A DNA stretch of 64,000 bases from Siphonodentalium dalli (GCA_032622095.1 CP136062.1:6262001-6326000); one strand, 5' to 3'; positions 36,156 through 48,651 are shown, numbered from the stretch's first letter. Notes: a model not told the origin generated them from the sequence alone. Made by a program: numbers and translations.

Positions 36156-36988
36156 CACTTATCTAATCAAAGCACGTACCAAATTGTCATGTGCTGACCT
36201 AACAGAACTGACAAATTACTTTGAATTACGATTGGGGCTTTGATGCCATGATATCACGCGCCCACACCGAATATATAATTTGATTTGGGGTAATTGATTT
36301 GATGTAACACAACCAAGAGACGTTCGTTGGTTATGGATACGTCCATTTTAAAGTTTGTTAGAAAACTCACGCTGATGTTCAACTCCGATACACGGAGTAT
36401 CTTAGACACATTTTATTGCTGTATACACACGAGTACATATACCAATTTGGATGTCGACCGCACTTACGCTATGCGGATATTGTTTGTCCTTGGTACATTG
36501 TTCCTGCTTTCAGTCAAAGAAAGGTAAACTTATTGGACATGTGAACTTATTGGTTGCTTATCGGTACTTGTCTCCATTATTGAAATCTAAGTTGGTCGAT
36601 GTATGGTCGCTAGTCGGGATCTGGTTTCACGCGTTTATCTGACTTTAAGGAGGAGTAAATTTCTAATCTGCTCTAACGTTTTGTAGTTTGCAGGGTCCGC
36701 GCTGGACCAAAATTTACTTTGCCATATAATTCGCCAAAAGAAATTTGTGTTTGCTAAATTATTTTAAAATTTGCCAAATACTATCCTTGGAAGTATCATT
36801 TTCTGCAACTTTGAGTCTTATGTTCTGACAATCGCGGTTTGAACAACTTTTGATATCGATAGAAAAGCGAGTAGTTAATAATTATATTCGCATCTCTAGT
36901 TTATCACCACATAATACACCAATAATCAAACAATAACACGATAGAAGGGTTTCCTTATCAGAAGGGCGCATCACAAGAGGATTTGCTA

Positions 36989-37100
36989 TGTTTGTTTGTT
37001 TGTTAGGGTTTATCGTCGTTCCAGCCGCTAGGCCACACACGACGTTGTCAATTTTACGGGTAGAGGAAAGACCACGCAGAGGCTTAATTTCACCGGGAAT
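36989..37100 (-). mobile_element. 3' fragment of the SINE family
   Basis: In reverse it reads GCCTCTGCGTGGTCTTTCCT, then AACGTCGTGTGTGGCCTAGC, then ATAAACCCTAACAAACAAAC, matching the 8245-8532 tail. The tRNA head is missing. AACA-type tail repeats are intact. Confidence 0.8.
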
Positions 37101-37287
37101 TTATTTTTTGCCAAATTTGAATTATTTTTGCCATCAGCAAATTTGGCAAGTGGCAGCGCGAACACTAGTAGTATGGCATGCGTTAATAAAGTTCAAGAAT
37201 ATATGTTTTTGATTGTTTCAACTAGACTCTGGCCTTGCAGATTAATCAAACGTCGCGAAAATCATAAGGGTATACTTGTTCGTGTAA

Positions 37288-38890
37288 GGCCCGTTCCAAA
37301 CGACGGATTTTTGTCGACTCGAATCTAATACCAGACCCACAATTGTATTAAATGCGTCAAAAATGCGACGTTTGAAACAATTAGATCCGTGTCAGACGCA
37401 TCACAGACGAATCTCCGTCCAATTCAGACGAATCTTCGTCGGTGATGCGTCTGAAATCCGTCTTGGTTTCAAACGACGGATTTTTTACGACTCGAATCTA
37501 ATACATGTGACGAGAAGAGCCGAAAGTTGCCGAAGAACGAATGCAAATGATATGATAATGATATGATAATGGTATAATAATGAGGGGGCTCCCCTTATCT
37601 GAGGAAATACCCACATGACGTCATTTGTCGCACGCTCTCTTTGTCATGAAGAAAGATATGTCTATAAGCATTGCTTAGGTAACATTGTGCAAATTGTAAT
37701 TAGTTTGGTAGTTTGATTCCTCAACGAACATGGCATGTCACTGACTCACATCTTATAATGGATATAGTATCAATGTTTTAGAATAATACATATATACCGG
37801 TATCAGGGGTAGGGGTTGTAGCAACTGATTTATAATAATTCATATAGACCGATATTCCTTATTGTAAGGAATAGGGGTGGTAGTCTCTGATGTATGATAA
37901 TTAATATTTACCGGTATTACTTATTTTAAGGGGCAGAGGTGGTACTACTGATTTATAATAATTCATATATACCGATATTACTTATTATGAGAGGTAAAGG
38001 GGTGGGTAACCTCTTATTTATAATAATTCATATATTCAGGTATTACTTGTTATAAGGGGCAGAGTGGTAGCCTATGATTTATAATAATTTATATATACCG
38101 GTATTCCTTATTATAAGGGGTAGGGGTGGTAGTCTCAGATTTATAATAATTCATATAAACCGGTATTACTTATTATGAGGGGTCGGGATGGTAGCCTATG
38201 ATTTATAATAATTCATAGATACCGGTATTCCTTATTATAAAGGATATATAGGTGGTAGCCTATGATTTATAATGTATAATTAATATATTCCGGTATTCCT
38301 AATTATAAGGGGTAGGGGTGGTACCACTGATCTTATTTATAATAATTCGTATATACCGGCATTACTTATTATGAGGGGTATAGGGGTGGTAACCTCTTAT
38401 TTATAATAATCCATATATTCCGGTATTCCTTATTATAAGGGTAGGGTGGTAGTCTCTGATTTATAAGAATTATTGTATACCTGTATTTACATGGATGGTA
38501 TACACATATATGGCAATTGGTTGCACGATCTAACATTTATTTGTAGCGCCTATTATATTATATTATATTATATAACTATATGTACTATATACATCCTCAT
38601 ATACATATGCACATATATTCGCGCTGCAATCGCGCATATATTTATACATAATTTATACTGTATTTTAGTTTATATATGTATAACATACCGGTATATATAG
38701 GCCTCTATATCTACGCGTGACCATTTTGTGAAGGTAACATGGAGTGCACCTTTAAATAAATCGACCGATGTATTAGATTCGACGCGACAAAGATGCGTCC
38801 GTCTGAAACAAAATTGACCGCAGACGCATCACCGACGGATTTAATACAATTAGATTCGAGTCGACAAAAATCCGTCGTTTGGAACGGGCC
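37288..38890. mobile_element. PIF/Harbinger-type non-autonomous element carrying a satellite
   Basis: Perfect TIRs of about 42 bp beginning GGCCCGTTCCAAACGACGGA. Both ends abut TAA (37285-37287 and 38891-38893), the 3-bp TWA target duplication of PIF/Harbinger. The inside has a second inward copy of the ACGACGGATTTTT motif near 37473, a GACGCATC-rich hairpin at 37380-37470, and a satellite array. No transposase is present. Confidence 0.8.
37760..38480. repeat. ~62-bp satellite inside the Harbinger-type element
   Basis: About 11 units of GATTTATAATAATTCATATA then TACCGGTATTACTTATTATA then AGGGGTAGGGGTGGTAG. Confidence 0.8.
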
Positions 38891-38893
38891 TAA

Positions 38894-39835
38894 GGGATAA
38901 CAGCACCATGTTCCGTGTGGTTATTTCTACGCACTATATAAGATATCGATGGATGTGGTCGACAAGAATAAATATGGTAATATGACCATGCGTTAGCGTA
39001 ATTAAATAACAAAGCTAAACCACTCACATTGGGGTAACTGGCTTTTGTTTTTTAAATCAAAATTGGTTTATATATTACCTGGTATTCCCGCCAAATAGGG
39101 ACGTACCAAAGGGATGCAACCGTGGGTGAGACCATACAATTTCCAACTACACAGGATTTGGTCTAATAACATTTACAAATATATAGGATTTTTGTCTAAT
39201 CAAATGTCCAACTATATAGCATTTGGTTTTGAGTAATGCAATATTTCAATATTGGCTTCATAATTTGGGTTTCCATACATTCTGTTTAAGAGCATGGACT
39301 GTGTAAATAAAGACACAAATGACAATCGTGACATAGCATTGATCCATATGTTATGTCTCGAGTAAACTGCGTCACAGTCTGCGTGCAGAACATGCACATT
39401 ATACATGCTATTAATCAGAATATGGCTGATGAGCGAATACGAGTTACACGTATTCAAATTCCAAGAAGTAACAATATATGATGGTAACAATTATGCATGC
39501 TGAATGTTATATCGTTAAAGCTGTTATCAGAAAGATATGGAGGTTTTGCATTACTAATATATAGACTAGTGACCATGACGCAATGTTCGGTAAAACATAC
39601 AAGTCTGAACTTGAAGTCGGAAAATTGAAACACCAAAGTGAAAATAATTATACCATGCATGCCGAGTGGGGAACGTGAACATTTTTACGGAATTTAACCA
39701 ATATATTTCTTGACGCTTGGTGAGCGATGCGACTGATATACTATATATGGAGAAGACATGTCAATTCCATAATGTTCATTACATTCGTATGATTTCAACG
39801 AATATTGATGAACAACGTCATGGTGTAACTTTTCC
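38894..39835. other. No gene seen
   Basis: AT-rich sequence with chance frames only. Confidence 0.45.
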
Positions 39836-39837
39836 GG

Positions 39838-39980
39838 GTGCAGGATATTTCGGCACATGGACGTTTCGGCACCTATTTTTCAGGATGTTTCGGCACCTGG
39901 GGTTTCGGCAATTGTTATTTCGGACCAAGCATTTGGATGTTTCGGAACGTCATCGAAGACGTTTCGGCACATGATTTAAT
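39838..39980. repeat. ~20-bp minisatellite of GTTTCGGCACNTGG
   Basis: About seven variants of TTTCGGCACATGG in succession. Confidence 0.7.
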
Positions 39981-42020
39981 TACTATATTTAATATGATTA
40001 GTATGAAGTTGAGTATATCGCAATGTTTTCTCGCATTGTGTTTTGAAAAATGCGGCTAATTTCACTACATTTGGCTTTTACATTGGACTCAAGATATTTT
40101 GTTCTTAGTACCCAGATCGTTTACAAAATATACGATATAGGTAAAATTGATACATTTGTTATTGTAATAATGATTTATAAGACTATAATCCGAATACTTG
40201 TGTTTGCCACGTGTATACTATATCAATACAGTTGATATTTATAGTATGGTATAAAAGTTTAATCCAGCTGTGTATTTAACGGCCTGTTGTATCATCAGAT
40301 GTCAGAACATAGTGACCAAACTCGATTATACATACATACATTGAGAGACACACGTTAACAGTCACTTTAAGCACGTTTGACCCGTCTTGATAAATCAATT
40401 AACGCGAACTGACGTGCGTATTTGTTAGTCATTAACGACGAAGAACCATCAACGCATGACCGAATCGATCCGCGTGGAAATTAAGGAACACACCCTAGTC
40501 AAGTTGTCCTACTAATGTGATATGGTGCTGATGGGTAATGATGAACTGCTATGCGATGTTAAGGCAAACTGATGCTGTTACGAAAATATACCGTTAATCA
40601 GTTTTAAAGTTGTCATTATTGCGGTGTTCGGATAATCTGAACATATGCAAGAAACGCTATAATGTGTATGAAATATTCAAAAGCACAATACAAATAAGTT
40701 AATACTGTTTGTATTAGCTGTTGCAAATCGACTATCAACAATTTAGCTATTCATGTTATTTAGCAAATAACAGCGCAGTCATTACTAGTTTTAAAAAAAT
40801 AACAAAAATATATATACGTTATTGAATGTTTCATACATACACTGTTATTTCTAAAATCCCTCGGCTTAGTCAAACACCGCGAAAATGACACTTAAAAGAA
40901 CAAAAACAGTACTTTTTTCGTTACGACGCAGTTTGTCCTACCAACAGCATAACAATTTTACAAGACTTTAATTTTGGCAGCATATTGTATTTCCCAGGAT
41001 AAGATACTACAAAGGCGATGGCACACTATGCCAATATCTCATTTTAAATCACACATCGCATCTAAGACAGTTATTCAGATACAAGAAAGAGACCAAAATC
41101 ATGCACTATGTTACACCGCACTGAAGGTTGATTGTTAATAAATATCAATTTTATATATGACAAAACACTCTTTATTGATAACTCTTTTTGTTGTGCTAAC
41201 ACTACTAGTAACAGAGATAATAAGATATACTGCAACTGATAAGAGAATCCTGATTGCCTTATACATTGTTATATCGGACTGAAACCAATGTTGGTTATTT
41301 CGAAAAAATATCACAGAACGCTTATTTAGAATCAACCCAGACATTAAAATCCCCTTGGGCGTCTGGGCGACCCATTAGTCGGAATCATATTCCTTTTTAT
41401 GGCATGCAGTCGTTAGACCGCTCGGTTAGTTTATACCCCGGTTGCATGTTACAATACCATAATAAAGCAATTGATTTAGGTACCCCATAGAACCAAAAGC
41501 CGCGATAGTACCAGACAGTTTGGTACTATTAGCCTTTAGAGCCTGTTTAGCGTTATAGAACCAAATGAGTTGGTACTCCACATATGGCCAATCGTTGGCT
41601 CCATGCTGATTGGGTGAGACCGTGGGTGTGTCAATATCGAGTGCCGTGTACAAACGATCAAATTAAAGTGAAAAAATGTCGGATTATTTCATTTACCACT
41701 ATGCAAGTGAGTCTTTGTGGTTTTGTACTTAATTCGATGTTTAAACGCGGCAGCATCATTTGGAATCTAACATGTCACATTGTTCAATTTGCCGGTATCT
41801 GGGCTGTTTTGTTCTCTGGAGTACCAAATTGCTGGAGCTACGCGTAGTACCTAAATACTTCAGAATACATGTCTTGATATTTTGATACTTCAGATAATAT
41901 ATATGGCGTATCATGAAAGCATATATTTCTTGACACTCAATATCGTGAGCTTCGGTAACATAAATGCGGGGTGGGTATTATATGCAAAATGCCCGGGTAG
42001 AACTTAAATAATTAGTAGGT
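39981..42020. other. No gene seen
   Basis: AT-rich sequence. The 41480-41580 stretch has a few GGTACT/AGTACC words like the arrays below. Confidence 0.45.
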
Positions 42021-42022
42021 AA

Positions 42023-42146
42023 TCCAGAGTACCAACAATTTGATACTCTAGAGTACCAAGAAGTTGGTACTCCAGAGTACCAAACATTTTGGTACTCTAG
42101 AGTACCTAAACTTTTGGTACTCCAGCGTACCAAAGCTGAAGTACCT
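42023..42146. repeat. Palindromic minisatellite of GGTACTCCAGAGTACC
   Basis: Five or so units of TTTGGTACTCYAGAGTACCAA, each unit self-complementary. Confidence 0.75.
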
Positions 42147-42565
42147 ATTGTTTTAAGAGTGTACAATTAAAGAGCGTTCATAAATGTGTAATAATGGCCA
42201 TTTACAAAGGGCGTTCTTGATATCATGAATTGCTTACAAAGTCCAGTTACAAAGCAAAATATGCACAACTTTAAATTCAACACACAGTCGTGGCCAGGTT
42301 ATTTTGTTTGTATAATCATCGAAGGTGTCGTTATTGTCAGCGAAAAAACCGGATTCATCCGAGATCGCGGCGGGCGCATGAATAACTATAATTGTGTTAT
42401 GTTTTATGGGTACCAAAATGCATTTTGGTTATCTAAACATAGCGTTTCACAGTGTTAACATAACAGTAAATTAGGAAAAGGATTTGGTCGAACTAAGAAA
42501 TAATTAACTAAACTCATAAGTGGTTTATAAATAAATAACCCTGGTTACCCAGAGAATCTAACGTC

Positions 42566-42781
42566 TTATGTTCCGAAAGACCCCTTGAGAACAGGACACT
42601 TTTCCAAAGGGATCGATGTATCATTGTTTTGTGGTGCCCACAGTGTCTTGGGCCCGCAAACAAGGTAACCTGCCTTGCTCACCGTTGTGGTATGACTGTC
42701 AAAATTGGGAGGCATAGAACCTGTCCGAAAATTCAAATTGGCCGCGTTCCCGTAGTATAAATGTGGCATGTCCGTCATCAA
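42566..42781 (-). CDS. Weak coding-like open frame, opposite the SAM gene
   Basis: A 71-codon frame (MMTDMPHLYYGNAANLNFRT and so on) in a GC-richer patch about 330 bp upstream of, and divergent from, the SAM first exon. No family is recognised. Composition is the only reason to list it. Confidence 0.15.
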   Translation of the reverse strand: MMTDMPHLYYGNAANLNFRTGSMPPNFDSHTTTVSKAGYLVCGPKTLWAPQNNDTSIPLEKCPVLKGSFGT

Positions 42782-43108
42782 CAGGAAGTAACGAACTTAT
42801 CCGGAAATGGCAGAATTCCCGCGATACACTCAGAAAAATCAGAGGCCGTATACGTATTCTGGAGTGCCTACGGCGGTCTTTGGTAGTCCAGAGCATCAAA
42901 CTGACACTGCGCTGGTATCCCACGATCCCACAGAGGTCTGTAATACCAACAGAGCTGTGCAGTTAGCATAATACGACTCGCAATCGTATCGATTACAGGT
43001 TGGAAGTTTCAAAGCGCTGTTATCTAGAGTTACGGTTCCTGCGATCGCAGCGCCATTCGCACTTCTTTCTTTGTTTTCAAATCATCCGGACGAAAAATAA
43101 TACCATCA

Positions 43109-43199
43109 ATGGCGGTCCTTGTGGACAAATGGACTTTGGCGGATGTGTGTAATTGGCTCACTGACTGCGGTTTGGAGGAATTAGTTGATTCATTTAAAG
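43109..43199 (+). CDS. First exon of a SAM-domain protein
   Basis: ATG in a good context (CATCAATGGCGG). It encodes 30 residues, MAVLVDKWTLADVCNWLTDC then GLEELVDSFK. The W-x-x-x-DVCNWL...GLEE...F pattern is the first two helices of a sterile alpha motif. The exon ends phase 1 at AAAG before GTTTGT. The next acceptor, TGTTTTCAG, at 43274 starts a piece of 63-68 bp in matching phase (DSATRGVCSTLRQYVLEIHK then PM stop at 43340-43342). It does not supply the remaining SAM helices, so the rest of the domain must come from an unseen exon or is lost. The frame through the 75-bp intron is also open, so intron retention cannot be excluded. Confidence 0.5.
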
Positions 43200-43274
43200 G
43201 TTTGTCTTATATCATTATTTCTTTTCGCCAATTTCGGGCAGTTTTTATTTTTACTATGATTTCACTGTTTTCAG

Positions 43275-43342
43275 ACTCGGCGACCAGAGGAGTGTGTTCG
43301 ACACTCAGACAATATGTCTTGGAGATCCACAAACCGATGTAA
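43275..43342 (+). CDS. Possible short second exon of the SAM gene
   Basis: Preceded by a good pyrimidine tract and TTTTCAG. In phase with the first exon, it gives 22 residues and a stop, or it ends at a GATGTAAAT donor (GT at 43339-43340) before the stop. Which is used cannot be told. Confidence 0.3.
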
Positions 43343-44395
43343 ATTAGATCGTTCGAGTTAAAATAGATAAATCGGTCTATTTCCTAGTCTGGGCAAGTTT
43401 ATAGAAGGACTATTTTACAAGTACGGTATCAAGCAATAAAAGAGTGAGATTATCAAAAAAGATCACTAATTATGATTCGTACAAAATAATTCGGTTTCAA
43501 AATATATACATGTAATTATTCTATTGATAAATTAAGTTCAATCTTTTATTAACCCTTATCAGTAGAGTGATTTTTGGTATTTTGATAGTTTCCTAAAAAT
43601 ACACCCGAAAGTGAGGGTAGGGTACGAGTATGAGTACGTCCGACACCGACCATTGAAGGCACCCACAAACATTATAGAAATACAGTATTATACACAAAAA
43701 CTGAATATTATTATTTCTAAAAGATTGAGCATAATTCAGATATTCGCCCAGCGTAAAAGATTCAGCCAAATATGTTGTCCGAAGAGTACATCCGAAACCG
43801 TGGAATTGCCCACCTGTGGTCAGGTCATTACTCCCAATACGGTCTCAGTTAATGAGCAATTCGCACATGCGCGGCATGATGTCGTCTGAAGCTTTGATTT
43901 TGCGAGATTTGATACCCCTGCTTCTGTCCGAGCCGATAATTAATCATCTGTTCGCTATTTGCTCCAATGGTGCGATCTCATTATGATATAACTGTTGTGT
44001 CCGTATAAATCGGCGCGTTTGTTTTAATTCAGCGCTCATCATTGTTACGATTCTGGAATTTCAAATTCCTGCACCAGTAAAAGGGAATCTTTTTCCTTCG
44101 GGTACCACTCAGTTACATAACGTAATCTGTTTATGGCTCCTCTCCTTTGTGAGGGACGTGTGGCATTTATATGGCTGAATAGAATTAACCATATGGTTCC
44201 GAACCGGGTACTGGCTTATTGCTAGTGTCCGAGTTCAAACAATTATTTTGTTTGTATGTCAAGCGTTTTTTTTTTACAAAATTTCACCCAATTGCATTCT
44301 TAGTCAATAGTCAGACAGTGCTTCTTTACCAGATATTGTCAGAAAAGAGGTAATTTAAACAAATTTTATTAACTCATATTCAATCTCATTCACAG

Positions 44396-44674
44396 GTTCC
44401 ACTTGGACCAACACCGGCACTGGTGCTAAAAGGGTGTGTTTGTGGGCACCTCTTCTCATGTGACAAGATAGCCATCGTGATGGACGAAATGGAGATTTGT
44501 GACATGACGCTGGAAATATCTCTACTGATGTCGACCTACTTCGTGTTTGGGGTACAATATGCATGGAAGGTCAAGAATACAATGATATTTCTGGAAAAGC
44601 ATGTCATGAAACTAGATGGCGTTAGTGCACTAACCAACGGAGTCATTAGATTTCACAACATGATAATGAAATAG
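44396..44674 (+). CDS. Terminal coding exon, probably of the SAM gene
   Basis: An acceptor ATTCACAG directly precedes a frame of 92 residues, VPLGPTPALVLKGCVCGHLF and so on, ending HNMIMK and TAG at 44672-44674. The middle, LEISLLMSTYFVFGVQYAWK then VKNTMIFLEKHVMKL, resembles the C-terminal block (short hydrophobic helix, then YP/YA-x-K-NT-x-x-FL) that I associate with SAM-domain uncharacterised proteins of aquatic animals. It cannot follow exon 1 directly because the phase differs and would give an early stop, so a middle exon is missing. AATAAA lies at 45023-45028. Confidence 0.45.
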   Translation, partial: VPLGPTPALVLKGCVCGHLFSCDKIAIVMDEMEICDMTLEISLLMSTYFVFGVQYAWKVKNTMIFLEKHVMKLDGVSALTNGVIRFHNMIMK

Positions 44675-45290
44675 GGTTATCATTTAAAAGGATATACTGT
44701 TGATACATGGATTCGTAAAGACAGAATCGACCATGTTAAGGTCAAAGGTGCCGTTAATTTCGAGGGCTGTAGTGGAAATCTTATGGATAGATAGATATAT
44801 ATATTAGTTTGCAGAAAAAAATTCTTATTTCATTCCATAATAACGATTTAAATTTTGTTTACAAAATTACATTTGACCTTAAAATTGACGATTCTGACTT
44901 TACGAATCCGTGTAATGATTTACATGTGTAAATCCACGTAGTGACTCCGTTGGTACATGTAAATTTCTTTGATCAGTGGGTATATATATACATTCCATGT
45001 TATCACATTAACTGTTGAATTTAATAAATGATTTAACTAGTTTCTTCTTTTTCTCATATGATAGCAACATGGGTATGAATTGTCCAGATCTAAAAACATG
45101 TATAATGAAGAGCTGATAGTTATCTGCCTTGAGTGAGTGGAATGTTGTACATGAATAAAAATGCTGTATCAGTTGGATGCTGATAGTATTTTGAGTGCAT
45201 AGCTCTATTAGGCAACAGTCACACTCTGGTGAATCTTGTCGTCAGTAGAATATCAGGCTGGATTATTGGATGCGACTCGTGTAGTACCAA

Positions 45291-45560
45291 CATTAGGTTG
45301 GCAGTCTGGAGTACCAAATATATTTTGGTACTCTGGAGTACCGAAATTTGGGTACTCCATGAGGGTCTATGGAGTACCTAATTTGGCACTCCAGAGTACC
45401 AAATACGAAGTCCCAAAAGTGTTGTGGTACTCCGGAGTACCATTCAGGTTTGGTACTCTGGAGTACCAAAACCTCATTTGGTACTCTGAAGTACCACAAT
45501 TTTGGTACTCCGTGTGGGACAGCCGGAGTACCAAATTTGGTACTCCAGAGTACCTGGAGT
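45291..45560. repeat. Palindromic minisatellite of GGTACTCCAGAGTACC, second locus
   Basis: About nine units of the same self-complementary word as at 42023-42146, with interspersed AATTTGG spacers. A 128-codon chance frame runs through it. Confidence 0.75.
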
Positions 45561-45699
45561 TTTTAGAGTGTATCTTGCCGATGTCGTGCCGTTTTGTTAT
45601 GTGGCCGCCTATGTATATATGATGTCGAGCCTACATCATAGTTACCTGTAGTCGCTGTGAATCTCGTGGGTAACTCGCAGTATTCCATCGTCAAGTACA

Positions 45700-46205
45700 C
45701 ACAACCAAGCATTACCACACACAGAATAAACACAGCTTTCAACACACGTGGTTCACATGACATCATAACCATGCTGAAAAAAGAATTTCAATATATGCTA
45801 GGGCTGTTAACGCGAAATCCCAAACAAGTATTACCACGCAAAGAATAAACACAGCTTTCAACACACGCGGTCGATCTGCTGTGAGTATTGAATGTGAAAT
45901 GACGTCATAGCCATGCTGAAAAAAGAATTTCAATATATGTTAGGACTGTTAACGCGAAATCCCAAACAAGTACATATATTACCACGCACAGAATAAACAC
46001 AGCTTTCAACACACGTGGTCCATCTGTTGTGAATGGAATGCTGAAAAAAAGAATTTCAATATATGTTAGGGCTGTAAAAGCGAAATCCCAAACAAGTATT
46101 ACCACGCAGAAAATAAACACAGCTTTCAACGCACGTGGAATGTGAAATGACGTCATAACCATTCTGAAAAAGGAATATAGGTTAGCACTGTTAACGCGAA
46201 AACCC
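45700..46205. repeat. Four tandem ~120-145-bp units with CRE-like TGACGTCA
   Basis: Each unit has TATTACCACGCAAAGAATAA, ACACAGCTTTCAACACACGT, often TGACGTCATAACCATGCTGA, then TTTCAATATATGTTAGG and GTTAACGCGAAATCCCAAAC. Confidence 0.75.
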
Positions 46206-46207
46206 TG

Positions 46208-46242
46208 TGTCAATGCATTCTCTTATATATGCGAGTCGACCA
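46208..46242 (+). repeat. Half copy of the AATGCATTCTCTTATATATG palindrome family
   Basis: CAATGCATTCTCTTATATAT then GCGAGTCGACC. Full copies are at 48652-48734 and 55641-55711. Confidence 0.6.
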
Positions 46243-46270
46243 TATGTATATTATAAGCCCACGTACGCGA

Positions 46271-46285
46271 CGCCCCGCAGGGGCG
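46271..46285. other. GC-rich hairpin with GCA loop, second instance
   Basis: CGCCCC-GCA-GGGGCG, within a wider GTACGC...GCGTACG inverted pair (about 46263 and 46313). Confidence 0.55.
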
Positions 46286-46339
46286 AAGCGGTGGGCTTTA
46301 GTTGGTACTGGGCGTACGCACTCGACGCTGGGAGAGCAT

Positions 46340-48640
46340 TGAATCTGCAATACTGTTAAACGAAAAAATAAGTTTCTAAAAATATATCATGACCCCGACA
46401 CACACTTTGAACTTTGAACTCGTCTTCCCAAGCCACATATGCAGCGATTGAATAATCGCGTTTGTCTTAACCAATCAGAATCATCGTTGCTCACAGACGG
46501 TTGTTAGGCAAGTGATGCTATTCAAACAAAGTTGAAAATCGCCACCTCGGTTTATTATTTCCACGAATTACCAATTACAACACACGCGTTGGGCGAGAAA
46601 AAAACTGCTTACATTATGATATACAAGGTGAGTACATGTACATGATCAGTATCGGGTGTAGGATTTACCATTGTACGCCTTGTTTGGCGGCGAATGTAAC
46701 AAATTCACCAATTCCCAGGCGATGGCAGACTGACTCTTGACCGTTGACTCCAAGTTTAGACTTTAGTGACTCGGGTTCAAAGTCATAATTCCACGATTCA
46801 CTCTTGCAACAAATTTAGAAATTACAATTTGAACGAATCAAGCATCTACTTCATTTGTGATTATACCTGCGAGTACTATGTTACGTACACAGCGACAAAA
46901 TTAATTTATGAACACAGTTTTGTCAAAGGTGTCATTACCTGCGACCAGAAATTATTTAGACAGAACGGAAGCGATCGAATTCCCGCATTATTGACTTGTC
47001 GAATGATAGAACACTGACACACAGCGATGGTAAAATGGTTTTCACGGTGATAATCCTGATGAGAAAGTATGGAATAATACAATAAGTCTGCCGTACACAA
47101 CACTGACTACAGTACAGTACCGTTTATTAATATAACAGTTTGTTTTCAGTTTTGAAAATTGTCAGAGTTTTAATTTATTTTGCTAGCTAATGTTCACAAT
47201 GAATAGATATTTATGAACAAATAAATAACCTTCCACTCTCCTGCCACTCTCTTTTTTATAACAGGTATGGTGTGTTTGGTATGTGTATGAATAAGGCAAC
47301 TGGTATTATTAATAGCCATTCTGCAATGCCAAATGGCTTCACGTTCACACTACTAGTATGTTTATACACTTCATCTTCAAGTTAATCATGATTGCAAGGA
47401 AATGCCGTACGTAGCAGGAATTGTCTTGGATCCAGCTATTATTTTTTTAAACTTTCATCCTAATATTTGTAATATTATAATAGTCTCTCTGACATTGACA
47501 CTCATCTGCTCATGAGTCATGTATGAACATTATTATTTTTCGCTCAGTTTTAAATTTACGCAGCTACAGATACAGTTCTTAATCGATGTTGAATATATAT
47601 TTGAGAACCGCCATGCACAACATACATGTAAATGTACTGCATGCACCAGTACCGGTACATATAAAAAAAGCCAAAAAAATGTCCATGTTTCGACTGACCA
47701 AAATCCATGTTCAGGACATCAAACCTAATTTTTTTTCCTCGACAGCTATAATGTTTTTGCCGAACTTTACCGTTACACACTTTTGCCTCTTCCTGTTTAA
47801 ATACAAAACAAATTTCTAACACAACTCCATTGTGAAAACACTATACATTAAACCGAAACAACTATCAAGCAAGCCTTCCATCATGATCAGTTAACCATGC
47901 ATTTTTTCGGTTTCCCCATGTACATGTAGGCCTATCCATGTGTAAGCTGAGATATAAAAATGGATTAATTTCTGAATGCGAAATCGCTACCATACATGAT
48001 TTGTGGTTATGTTAAAACCCAATTGGTCTGTCTTTCAATTTTTTTATTGTTTAGTCAGCTAACGATCAGTGAGAGCAAGTACAATTACATTGTTCTCCTT
48101 TCGTTTCACACAAGCTGACACAAGTAGAACTTTTCTCAAAGTAAATTTATCTTCTCATGTGCATGGTCAGTGGCTCAGTGGACACTGATCCCCAGTGACA
48201 AGCCACTGTTCATCGCAGTTACTAGTACCATGGAAACGTACATGTTAAAACTCAACCATTTAAGGTTACTTGTACCGCTGCAAACTTAGCTTGAAAGATA
48301 TATGTCTTATTAGCATCATAGTAGCAACTGTTTAAGTAATGGTTCCCATCACAGAACACATGGCCAACGCTGATAATCATCAAGCATATTAGGCAAAAAA
48401 ACAATAATACCTGTGGAATTGTGGGATAGACATACCGGTACATGTACGTCCAGTTAAACTTTTCACATGCCCATAATTTAACTGATGGGGAAAGGTTATA
48501 AATATACCTTCGATCAACCTATATACCTTAATCAACTATTACAGTGACCGTGAACATTTTGACAAGTGCAAATTTTGGCACCTGCGAATAAAATATTGCC
48601 AGTAATTAATATAGGTGTGGGAGCAATCGCTCCCTTTTCC
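46340..48640. other. No gene seen
   Basis: AT-rich sequence with short chance frames and TACATGTA words. Confidence 0.45.
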
Positions 48641-48651
48641 TGGGAAAGACT

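Noticed and set aside
45236..45622. 128-codon frame
   Set aside because: It consists of the GGTACTCCAGAGTACC minisatellite; the translation is a repeat of YSGVP.
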